8,166 nucleotides of DNA from Pseudomonadota bacterium (GTDB lineage: Bacteria > Pseudomonadota > Alphaproteobacteria > Elsterales > Elsteraceae), in NCBI GenBank assembly GCA_016195115.1, contig JACQAI010000461.1, positions 1 through 8,166 of the forward strand, written 5' to 3'. Below the pieces are notes generated by a model that saw nothing but the letters and a program-made list of their open reading frames with translations, was not told the DNA's origin and did not search any database. Below, one piece after another: positions 1 through 5,065 of this stretch. Numbering within the stretch: the stretch's first letter is position 1; each line of letters opens with the position of its first letter. Made by a program: the position numbers and the translations under genes.

Positions 1-378
1 CGAGCCGAACAGGGCACGGCTGGACACCACGTGATCGCCGGCCTTGAGCTGGGCCATCAGCGCGGCGAACACCGCGGCCATGCCGCTCGCCGTGGCGTGG
101 CACGCCTCGGCGCCCTCGAGCAGCGCCATGCGGCGCTCGAACATCTCGACCGTCGGATTGGCGTAGCGCGAGTACATGAACCCGGTCTGCTCGCCGGCGA
201 AGCGCGCCTCGGCCGAGCCGGCATCGTCGTAGACGAAGCCCGAGGTGAGGAAGATCGCCTCGGCGGTCTCGCCGTGCTGCGAGCGGGTCAGGCCGCCGCG
301 CACCAGGCGCGTCTCGACGCCGAGCGCCGCGACGGGATCGCGGAAGGGAACCGGTTGCTGCTGGATTTGGTCGGCCAC
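1..378 (-). CDS. metZ: O-succinylhomoserine sulfhydrylase, N-terminal 126 residues (partial at left edge)
   Basis: This is a PLP enzyme of the Cys/Met-metabolism family. MetZ makes homocysteine from O-succinylhomoserine and sulfide in the cytoplasm. Reading the minus strand from a GTG at 378 gives a protein beginning VADQIQQQPVPFRDP (first residue Met in vivo). It continues through family landmarks: TRLVRGGLTRSQHGET, the EAIFLTSGFVYDDA segment, YSRYANPT (PLP-contacting Tyr/Arg region), LLEGAEACHATASGMAAV (PLP-phosphate loop) and VVSSRALFGS at the edge. The catalytic lysine lies outside the window. The GTG start is set by a strong AGGAGG at 384-389, five bases upstream; a second in-frame GTG at 384 overlaps that site and is unlikely. 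A SAM-II riboswitch precedes the gene, which independently supports a methionine-pathway role. Cystathionine gamma-synthase or O-acetylhomoserine sulfhydrylase are close relatives; the AIFLTSGFVYD and RALFGS segments favour MetZ. Confidence 0.9.
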   Translation of the reverse strand, partial: MADQIQQQPVPFRDPVAALGVETRLVRGGLTRSQHGETAEAIFLTSGFVYDDAGSAEARFAGEQTGFMYSRYANPTVEMFERRMALLEGAEACHATASGMAAVFAALMAQLKAGDHVVSSRALFGS

Positions 379-380
379 GT

Positions 381-424
381 GCACCTCCTGATATGAAGGG
401 CCCGGCCATCGAAGGAAGAGGTGC
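381..424 (-). promoter_or_regulatory. Anti-Shine-Dalgarno / Shine-Dalgarno pair of the metZ leader
   Basis: On the minus strand GCACCTCTT (424-416) can pair with AGGAGGTGC (389-381), giving eight Watson-Crick pairs and one G-U with a 26-nt loop. The second arm contains the metZ ribosome binding site AGGAGG. A competing fold uses TCGAAGCGTC (444-435), just after the aptamer tail, to pair with GACGC (427-423) and TTCGA (413-409). That fold shares bases 423-424 with the first. The pairing is visible; the role as the riboswitch expression platform is inferred. Confidence 0.6.
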
Positions 425-444
425 GTCGGGATATGACGCTTCGA

Positions 445-500
445 CCTTTTAGCGGTTTTTTTAACGTGGTCGCAAGCCGGCCGGCCCAAATCACCACGAC
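445..500 (-). promoter_or_regulatory. SAM-II riboswitch aptamer (metZ leader)
   Basis: Read on the minus strand this matches the SAM-II (SAM_alpha, metA-motif) pattern. Helix P1 is CGTGGT (498-493) with ACCACG (470-465), six perfect pairs. It is followed by the conserved GATTTG, then CCGGCTTGC in the loop, GTTAAA after P1, and the CGCTAAAAGG tail whose GG can pair back into the loop to form the pseudoknot. These elements are seen directly; the class assignment rests on remembered family consensus. SAM-II RNAs bind S-adenosylmethionine and turn down methionine-biosynthesis genes, which fits metZ downstream. The loop carries CCGG twice in a row (GGGCCGGCCGGC), which appears longer than usual. 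Confidence 0.93.
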
Positions 501-507
501 GTTCGGA

Positions 508-1290
508 CTAATTAGCCGGCAGCGCTCCGGCGGTCAAGCGGTCCGACGCGGCGGCGGGCTTGATGGCATTGGCGATGCTCTCGGCGACCACCCAGCCGAG
601 GCACGCGTAGCTGGCGTCCTTCATGTGCAGGTAGTCGTTCTGCAGCATGGTCTGGTCGACGAACTGGCCGCTCGCCGTCCACGACCGCATGATGTCGAAC
701 CGGCGCACCACCGGGATGCCCGAGGCGTGCGCGATCGTGCGCAACGTCTCGATGTAGTCGGCATAATGCGGCCGCTGCACCAGCTTGGGCGAGTACTGCG
801 GCTCCATCAGCACGACGTCGATGTTGGCCGCGTGCAGCCGGCCGAGCCCGTCGGTGGTGACGCGCGCGAACTCGTCGACCGGCAGGTCGCGCAGCGCGTC
901 GTTGGTGCCGGTCTGCCAGACCACCAGGTCGGGCGCCAACGCGAAGACGTCGTGCTCGAAGCGGCCGACCATGTCGGCGGCGATCTCGCCCGGAACCCCC
1001 TTGTTGATGACCTCGAGCTTGATCCCGGGAAACATCTGGGCGAGCTCGGCCTCGAGCCGGCTCGGATAGCTCGCGGCCTCGCCGCTCGCCCCGGTGCCGT
1101 AGGTCGACGACGAGCCGAGCGCCACGATGCGCAGCGCCTGGTGGTCGCGGAGCTCGGCCGAAGCGTGGGGCAAGGCACCGCCCAGGGCGACCAGCTCGGC
1201 CGGGCAGCGGCACGGCGCATGGTCGGCCGCCGCGGCCGCCCCGGCCAGCACCACCAGCACCGCTCCCACGAGAACTCCGTGCTTGATCAA
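508..1290 (-). CDS. Exported SGNH/GDSL-type hydrolase
   Basis: This is a predicted serine esterase/lipase of the SGNH superfamily, about 260 aa, acting after export. From the proposed TTG start the first 22 residues form a signal peptide (MIKHG, a hydrophobic run, then AAAA-ADH). Block I is GSSST at 59-63, with Ser61 as likely nucleophile and the usual Asp replaced by Ser60. Block II is NKG at 96-98, block III is GTND at 128-131, and block V is D219-Y-L-H222, so all four SGNH positions are present. The substrate cannot be read from sequence. The frame is open upstream to a GTG at 1479, but those 63 extra residues are low-complexity and would bury the signal peptide. I prefer TTG 1290, with AGGG eight bases upstream. 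The stop lies 8 bp before the SAM-II aptamer on the same strand, so read-through into metZ is possible. Confidence 0.85.
   Translation of the reverse strand: MIKHGVLVGAVLVVLAGAAAAADHAPCRCPAELVALGGALPHASAELRDHQALRIVALGSSSTYGTGASGEAASYPSRLEAELAQMFPGIKLEVINKGVPGEIAADMVGRFEHDVFALAPDLVVWQTGTNDALRDLPVDEFARVTTDGLGRLHAANIDVVLMEPQYSPKLVQRPHYADYIETLRTIAHASGIPVVRRFDIMRSWTASGQFVDQTMLQNDYLHMKDASYACLGWVVAESIANAIKPAAASDRLTAGALPAN
509..537 (-). promoter_or_regulatory. Candidate sigma70 promoter for the metZ leader, inside the hydrolase gene
   Basis: On the minus strand TTGACC (537-532) is followed after 17 bases by the AT-rich TAATTA (514-509), which overlaps the TAG stop of the SGNH hydrolase. The hexamer spacing is ideal for sigma70, though TAATTA is only a loose match to TATAAT; GCTAAT at 516-511 is a 15-base-spaced alternative. 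Initiation would fall near 502, directly in front of aptamer helix P1. This is the only AT-rich stretch close upstream of the aptamer. Confidence 0.5.
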
Positions 1291-1359
1291 GGCCCTTGCC
1301 CTGTGCAGGTCGCTACGAGAATTGTCGGTGACGCTAACACTGCTATTTCGCAACCGATC

Positions 1360-1399
1360 ATTAAAAATCGTACAGATTCGCCTAGGCCGGTTGGCTAGG
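1360..1399. promoter_or_regulatory. Divergent promoter region with a dyad (hydrolase / exporter)
   Basis: The 253-bp gap 1291-1543 separates two divergent genes. Its AT-rich part holds TTTAAT on the minus strand (1365-1360), five of six bases of the -10 consensus, but no good -35 at 17 bases. Just beyond it, CCTAGgCC (1381-1388) and GGCTAGG (1393-1399) form a seven-pair dyad with one bulged base and a GGTT loop. It could be an operator at the -35 position for an activator of the hydrolase gene. The rest of the gap is GC-rich with nothing recognised. Confidence 0.25.
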
Positions 1400-1543
1400 T
1401 CCGAGGCGTCATTAGGGCCCGGAGCGCTTACGGCAGGCTTAGGCGGCCATGCCGGGGCCGCCGGACGGGGGTGCGCCATCGAGCCATTGCCCCGGCGCGG
1501 CGGGGTGGCTAATTGGGGGGCTCACGGCCTCTGCCCTCCCCCC

Positions 1544-2482
1544 ATGGTCTCAGCACCCGCCCCGGCCCACGCGCGTCCGCTCGGTGCGATCGGGCAGCTC
1601 GTCGCGTCGCCCTACCTGCTGCTCGTCTATGCCATGGTCTTCTGGTCGGGCAACGGCATCGTCGGGCGCGCCTTCGCACCCGCGATCTCGCCCCTGACCC
1701 TGAGCTTCTGGCGCTGGACGATCGCGCTGTTGCTGCTGCTGCCGTTCACCGCCCGCGCGGTGTGGCGCGTGCGCACGCTGATCGGCCGCCATTGGCGCCT
1801 GCTGCTGCTCTACACCGTGTTCGGGCTGGTCGGCTGCAACGTCCTGACCTACGCGGCGCTGCACGACACCACGGCGGTCAACTCGAGCCTGATGAACTCG
1901 ACGACGCCGATCTTCGTGATGTGCCTGTCGTTCGTCTTATTCCGCGATCCGATCCACCTGCGCCAGACGCTCGGCGTCGCGGTGTCGCTGGCGGGCGTGG
2001 TCGCGATCGTGTCGGCGGGCCGGCTCGACAGCCTGGGCGGGTTGGCGATCAATCGCGGCGACCTCATGATGCTCGCCGGCATCGGCTTGTGGTCGATCTA
2101 CACCGCGTTGCTGCGGCGCAAGCCCGAGGGCATGCCGCCGATGGCCTTCGTGACCGTGTTGATCGCCTTCGCCAGCCTGCTCGAACTGCCGTTCTACCTG
2201 GTAGAAGCCGCGCTCGTCGGCGGCGTCCGGCCGAGCCTGCCCAACCTGCTGGCGATCGTCTATGTCGCGGCGTTCCCGGCGGTGCTGGCGCTGTTGTGCT
2301 GGAACCGCGCGGTCGCGGCGCTGGGTGCCAACCGCTGCGCGCCGTTCGTCCACCTGATGCCGGTGATCGGCACGGTGATGGCGGTGATCTTCCTCGGCGA
2401 GCAGTTCGGCGCCCACCACGCGATCGGCATCGCCCTGGTTCTGGTCGGCGTCTATCTCGCCTCGCGGCGCCGCGCCGTCTAA
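1544..2482 (+). CDS. EamA/DMT-family inner-membrane transporter
   Basis: This is a predicted drug/metabolite-transporter permease of 312 aa with about ten hydrophobic segments in two repeated EamA halves. The first segment is around residues 24-42 (YLLLVYAMVFWSGNGIVG). The first half ends with NSSLMNSTTPIFVMCLSF near 112-130, followed by LFRDP and a Gly-rich helix. The second half carries the matching LGANRCAPFVHLMPVIGTVM and FLGEQ (283-287), the glutamate-containing signature seen in many family members, and ends in a positively charged LASRRRAV. Such proteins usually export amino acids or small metabolites; the substrate here is unknown. The ATG at 1544 is chosen because it precedes the first membrane segment. 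Only a weak purine run (GGGGGG, 1515-1520) lies upstream, so the in-frame GTG at 1505 remains possible. The gene converges on the FecR-domain gene with a 1-nt gap between stop codons. Confidence 0.9.
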   Translation: MVSAPAPAHARPLGAIGQLVASPYLLLVYAMVFWSGNGIVGRAFAPAISPLTLSFWRWTIALLLLLPFTARAVWRVRTLIGRHWRLLLLYTVFGLVGCNVLTYAALHDTTAVNSSLMNSTTPIFVMCLSFVLFRDPIHLRQTLGVAVSLAGVVAIVSAGRLDSLGGLAINRGDLMMLAGIGLWSIYTALLRRKPEGMPPMAFVTVLIAFASLLELPFYLVEAALVGGVRPSLPNLLAIVYVAAFPAVLALLCWNRAVAALGANRCAPFVHLMPVIGTVMAVIFLGEQFGAHHAIGIALVLVGVYLASRRRAV

Positions 2483-2483
2483 C

Positions 2484-3206
2484 TCATTCGGCGTTGATCG
2501 GCGCCGCGTCGGGCGCCGCTTCGGTGCTTGGCACCGCCTCGGCCGGCTCGGTGGCCAGCGCGCGGTCGCTCCCCGGCAGGGCGGCGAGCTGGACGGCGTA
2601 GGACAGCCCGCCGTCGACCCCGGTGACCACGCCGGTCTGGCCGGCGGTCACGATCAGGCCCGACTCGGTACCGACCATTTGCGCGGCGCCGCTGTGCACC
2701 GTCACCTTGGTCGGCCGTTCGCCGGCGCCCGCCTCGATCTCGAAGCGCCCGGCCAGCATGATGCGCAGGATGCCGCGCGGCGTGTCGACCTGGTAGCTCT
2801 CGCCAGGCCCCAGCCGCGGTACGGTCACGCCGATCGCGCCCTGGACCAGCCGCAGCTCGGTATCGAGGCCGGTCAGGTTGGCGAGCTCGAGCTGGGTCTG
2901 CTCCTGGAGCTCGACCGCGGCACCACCGAGTGCCAGTCGCGCGCGCCCGCCGGGTTGGGTCCACAGGCCCTCGCCGGACGCCATGACGCGGTCGACCACG
3001 GCCACGCCCCATTGCGTCGTCTGGCCGGGCACGTGCACCGACACGGTGCCCGCAAGCTCGCTGATCCGGCTGTCGCGGCCGGGCGCGACGGCGTCGGCCT
3101 CCCCGGCGTGAGCGCCGGCAGCGGCCAGCATCAGCAGACAAGCGACGGCGCCCGCGACGCGGCCGATCCCCGGCGGCACGATGCGCGACCCAAACGCGAC
3201 CAACAT
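2484..3206 (-). CDS. Exported FecR-domain protein
   Basis: A 240-aa secreted or periplasmic protein with one FecR-like beta-rich domain. The start ATG at 3206 is fixed by GAGGAGG at 3213-3219, nine bases upstream. An earlier in-frame GTG at 3227 overlaps that site and is rejected. Residues 1-34 are a signal peptide ending AGAHA, followed by GEAD. The domain runs from about 50 (ELAGTVSVHVPG) through PGGRARLALGGAAVEL at 85-100 to YQVDTPRGILRIMLAGRFEI and the TVHSGAAQMVG strand. The last 35 residues are an Ala/Glu/Pro tail. Unlike classical FecR anti-sigma regulators it has no cytoplasmic N-terminal domain or membrane anchor, and no ECF sigma factor or TonB receptor lies nearby. It belongs with the stand-alone exported FecR proteins of unknown function, some of which are much longer. 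Confidence 0.82.
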   Translation of the reverse strand: MLVAFGSRIVPPGIGRVAGAVACLLMLAAAGAHAGEADAVAPGRDSRISELAGTVSVHVPGQTTQWGVAVVDRVMASGEGLWTQPGGRARLALGGAAVELQEQTQLELANLTGLDTELRLVQGAIGVTVPRLGPGESYQVDTPRGILRIMLAGRFEIEAGAGERPTKVTVHSGAAQMVGTESGLIVTAGQTGVVTGVDGGLSYAVQLAALPGSDRALATEPAEAVPSTEAAPDAAPINAE

Positions 3207-3220
3207 GGCGGTAAACCTCC

Positions 3221-3264
3221 TCAGCACCCGGCAGTGTGCGCCAACGCCGTTAACGAGGTGCTGA
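3221..3264 (-). repeat. 8-bp inverted repeat in the FecR-gene leader
   Basis: TCAGCACC (3221-3228) and GGTGCTGA (3257-3264) are exact inverted copies 28 bp apart. The proximal arm abuts the GAGGAGG ribosome binding site (3213-3219) of the FecR-domain gene. A leader hairpin or a spaced operator is possible. At this length and GC content chance is also plausible. Confidence 0.3.
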
Positions 3265-3364
3265 CGCGCAGGTTAAACCCGCGTCATCTCTGCATCATGA
3301 TTGTGGCAACTACGTGACCTGCGCGCGCTGCCGCGCGTTGACGTCGCGCGTCGGTCGGCGTGAG

Positions 3365-3649
3365 ATGACCGGCATGACCAGCGTGGTGACAGACAACCCG
3401 GCGGCCGAGCGCTATGAGCTCGAGATCGACGGCCAGACCGTGTTCGCGCGCTATCGCCGCGACGGCGCCAACCTGGCGATCCGCCATGTCGAGGCGCCGC
3501 CGGCGCTGCGCGGCAGCGGCGCCGCCAGCCAACTGATGGACGCCATCATGCAGATCGCCCGGCGCGATCACCTCACCGTGACGCCGCTGTGCAGCTATGC
3601 CGCGTGGTGGCTGCAGCGCCACCCCGAGTATCGCGACCTCGTCGCGTGA
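3365..3649 (+). CDS. Small GNAT N-acetyltransferase, YjdJ-type (Acetyltransf_CG)
   Basis: A 94-aa cytoplasmic protein with the short-GNAT pattern. The N-terminal strands are RYELEIDGQTVFARYRR, followed by IRHVEAPPALRGSGAA with the acetyl-CoA loop R49-G-S-G-A-A54. The C-terminal signature is VTPLCSYAAWWLQRHPEYRDLV, with Cys76 and the HPEY box near 86-89. This is the compact family (about 90-110 aa) found alone in many bacteria. It presumably transfers acetyl from acetyl-CoA to an amine, but no substrate is established from the sequence. The start is uncertain: ATG 3365 and ATG 3374 are both in frame with no strong Shine-Dalgarno, and the frame is open to a GTG at 3314. The conserved part begins about ten residues after either ATG. 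The gene is divergent from the FecR-domain gene and converges on the GST gene, with 16 bp between stops. Confidence 0.85.
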   Translation: MTGMTSVVTDNPAAERYELEIDGQTVFARYRRDGANLAIRHVEAPPALRGSGAASQLMDAIMQIARRDHLTVTPLCSYAAWWLQRHPEYRDLVA

Positions 3650-3665
3650 GCGACGCTGCGCGGCG

Positions 3666-4286
3666 TCACACCAGCGGGTTCATGATGTTCTTCTTATAGG
3701 CCGGCCGCTCGGTCAGCCGGCCGTACCAGGCCTCGAAGTTCGGGTGCCGGTCGCGCTGAACCGGCAGGTTGAACCAGCGGTAGGCCGCGATGCCCATCGG
3801 GATGTCGCCGATGGTCAACTGGTCGCCGGCGACGAATTTGCGCGTTGCCAAAACCTTGTCGACCACGGTCCAGAGCTCGTTGAGCTTCTTGGCGGCGGCC
3901 TCGATCGCTTTCATGTCGCGATCCTCGGGCTTGGTGCGCACCAGGCCCCAGAAGATCACCGTGCTCGGCCCCGCCAAGGTGGTCAGCTGCCAGTCCATCC
4001 AGCGATCGGCGTCGCCGCGCACGCGCAGATCGTTCGGCCATAATTTGCCGGCGCCGTACTTGGCGCTGAGGTAGCGCACGCAGGCGTTCGACTCCCAGAG
4101 CAGGAAACCATCCTCCTCGAGCGTCGGCACCAGGCCGTTGGGATTCATCGCCAGGTATTTCGGCTCCTTGTTGCCGCCGAACGGCCCGCCGATGTCGATC
4201 CGCTCGTGCGGCACGCCGAGCTCGTCGATGCACCACATGACCTTCTGCACGTTGCTCGATGTCAGCCGTCCCCACACCTTGATCAT
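3666..4286 (-). CDS. Glutathione S-transferase family protein
   Basis: A 206-aa cytoplasmic GST-like protein of typical family length. The N-terminal thioredoxin fold shows LTSSNVQKVMW at 8-18, with Ser10/Ser11 at the position that usually activates glutathione. It also has NPNGLVPTLEEDG at 48-60 (cis-proline V53-P54) and the glutathione gamma-glutamyl-binding E65-S66. The helical C-terminal half contains the N-cap box T158-I-G-D161 inside DQLTIGDIPMG and ends in ERPAYKKNIMNPLV. The SSNVQKV signature is common in bacterial GSTs annotated only as family proteins, so detoxification or a dehalogenase/isomerase-like reaction is possible and not resolved. ATG 4286 is chosen because GGAG lies seven bases upstream; the frame stays open to 4853 but that extension is not GST-like. 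It is divergent from the HTH protein across 214 bp that hold two dyads. Confidence 0.92.
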   Translation of the reverse strand: MIKVWGRLTSSNVQKVMWCIDELGVPHERIDIGGPFGGNKEPKYLAMNPNGLVPTLEEDGFLLWESNACVRYLSAKYGAGKLWPNDLRVRGDADRWMDWQLTTLAGPSTVIFWGLVRTKPEDRDMKAIEAAAKKLNELWTVVDKVLATRKFVAGDQLTIGDIPMGIAAYRWFNLPVQRDRHPNFEAWYGRLTERPAYKKNIMNPLV

Positions 4287-4345
4287 CGTCGTTCTCCGTT
4301 GCGGATCGCGCGTCGCGCCGCCGCCAGCTTGGGGCAGAAGCGCCG

Positions 4346-4364
4346 CGCCGGGCAACGCCCGGCG
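4346..4364 (-). repeat. Perfect GC-rich hairpin in the GST upstream region
   Basis: CGCCGGGC and GCCCGGCG form an eight-base perfect inverted repeat around a 3-nt loop, 60 bases upstream of the GST start. No T-run follows on either strand, so it is not a classical intrinsic terminator. If transcribed in the GST leader it would be a very stable stem. Confidence 0.45.
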
Positions 4365-4388
4365 GTCGTCCCGGGGCCCTCCCGAAGG

Positions 4389-4404
4389 TGTGAAGTACTT
4401 CACA
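4389..4404. promoter_or_regulatory. Perfect 16-bp palindrome of CRP-like form
   Basis: TGTGAAGTACTTCACA reads identically on both strands and fits TGTGA-N6-TCACA, the half-site pattern of CRP-family regulators. It lies in the divergent region, 103 bp from the GST start and 97 bp from the HTH-protein start, so it could serve either gene. The palindrome is certain; the regulator is inferred. GntR- or MarR-type repressors also use perfect dyads of this size. Confidence 0.65.
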
Positions 4405-4412
4405 ACCGGGGG

Positions 4413-4426
4413 GTGATCGGCATCAC
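4413..4426. promoter_or_regulatory. Second dyad, GTGAT-N4-ATCAC
   Basis: GTGAT (4413-4417) and ATCAC (4422-4426) flank CGGC. The 5-4-5 layout resembles FNR/FixK-type boxes (TTGAT-N4-ATCAA) but with G/C outer bases. Its centre is 23 bp from the centre of the 16-bp palindrome, about two helical turns, so two regulator dimers could sit on one face of the DNA. Confidence 0.4.
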
Positions 4427-4466
4427 AGCGCACACGCGCGGACTGCGCCAAACTCGGCTTGTTTTT

Positions 4467-4478
4467 AGGGAAATCCCT
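4467..4478 (+). repeat. Short dyad in the leader of the HTH protein
   Basis: AGGGA-AA-TCCCT is a 5-2-5 inverted repeat directly after TTTTT (4462-4466) and 22 bases before the start codon at 4501. It may be an operator half-pair or simply part of the promoter region; nothing further supports it. Confidence 0.25.
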
Positions 4479-4500
4479 CAGAACGAGAGGAGGAACCAGA

Positions 4501-4974
4501 ATGTCCACCCTAGCAACCGGCCGGCGGCCGAGACGGCCGTCCGATCCAACCGTGTCCAGCCGAGCCCTCGCCCGCCACCGTGCGGTGATGGCGGTCATGC
4601 TCGGTGCGCCTCCCGCAGCCGTCGCCGCCGACCATGGCTGCGACATCGCGACCCTGATGGGCTGGGTCAAAGCCCAACGGCAGCTGCTCCGGCGGGCGAC
4701 CCGCCCCCCGGAATCGGCCGCCGAGAACCCGACCGCTGCATCGCGCGACGACGACGCCGACGGTCTCGAGGCAGCCCTCGAGGACGACGAGCCCGCCGAC
4801 GACGATGACGCGGACGACGCCCCGCCCGAGCGCCTGCGCGCCCGGGTCGGCAAACGCTGCCTGCCGAACGATCGCCAGGTCGCGCCGGAGGACTCCGCGC
4901 TCGTCGAGGCCGTCTATCGGCGCATCGAGTTCGACTATAGCGGCCGCCGGATTCGTCCCGACGTCACCCACTAG
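4501..4974 (+). CDS. Unrecognised HTH-like protein with acidic linker
   Basis: I do not recognise this 157-aa protein. The ATG at 4501 is well set by GAGAGGAGG (4485-4493) seven bases upstream. Residues 8-12 are basic (RRPRR). Residues 21-65 look like a transposase- or Psq-type helix-turn-helix: SRALARHRAVMAVMLG, then AAVAADHG, then IATLMGWVKAQRQLLRR. Residues 83-106 are an acidic, Asp-rich linker with three Asp clusters. Residues 110-157 form a mixed C-terminal segment: RLRARVGKRCLPNDRQ, a short helix EDSALVEAVYRRI, and a basic end SGRRIRPDVTH. There is no signal peptide or membrane segment. DNA binding is inferred from the helical pattern only. It stands alone on its strand, behind a control region with three dyads, and converges on the Bug operon. 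A relic of a transposase OrfA is possible, but the good ribosome site and distinct C-terminus argue for a working gene. Confidence 0.72.
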   Translation: MSTLATGRRPRRPSDPTVSSRALARHRAVMAVMLGAPPAAVAADHGCDIATLMGWVKAQRQLLRRATRPPESAAENPTAASRDDDADGLEAALEDDEPADDDDADDAPPERLRARVGKRCLPNDRQVAPEDSALVEAVYRRIEFDYSGRRIRPDVTH

Positions 4975-5025
4975 GCGGCAGGGCTATCGCCCCGGCCGCG
5001 CTCGGCTCGGGCGATCCGGTATCGG

Positions 5026-5052
5026 GTGAGGCGGCGGCCCCTGACGCCTCAC
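5026..5052. terminator. Possible bidirectional terminator hairpin
   Basis: GTGAGGCG (5026-5033) and CGCCTCAC (5045-5052) form a perfect eight-base stem with an 11-nt loop, in the 91-bp gap between the convergent HTH-protein and Bug genes. The position suits a terminator, but no T-tract follows on either strand, so function is only suggested. Confidence 0.35.
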
Positions 5053-5065
5053 GCCGCTTGCGGCC

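Noticed and set aside
454..462. T-run on the plus strand taken as an intrinsic terminator
   Set aside because: On the minus strand it is the conserved A-rich joining segment of the SAM-II aptamer; no plus-strand gene ends here.
421..1398. Long plus-strand open frame opposite the SGNH hydrolase and metZ leader
   Set aside because: Its translation is rich in Arg, Gly, Val, His and Asp with no family motif, and it overlaps a clear SGNH gene and the riboswitch. It is a shadow frame of GC-rich coding DNA.
1513..2601. Long plus-strand open frame overlapping the EamA exporter
   Set aside because: Arg/Ala/Pro-rich shadow in another frame of the exporter gene, with no recognisable domain.
3652..3667. 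Small hairpin GACGC-N6-GCGTC between the GNAT and GST stops as a terminator
   Set aside because: Only five pairs and no T-run on either side; expected by chance in this GC content.
4413..4426. Firm call of an FNR/FixK box
   Set aside because: The outer bases are G/C rather than the T/A of TTGAT-N4-ATCAA, so it is kept only as an unassigned dyad.
4287..4853. N-terminal extension of the GST frame to 4853
   Set aside because: The extension is Ser/Arg-rich without GST homology, overlaps the HTH gene and its control region, and the real start at 4286 has a good ribosome site.
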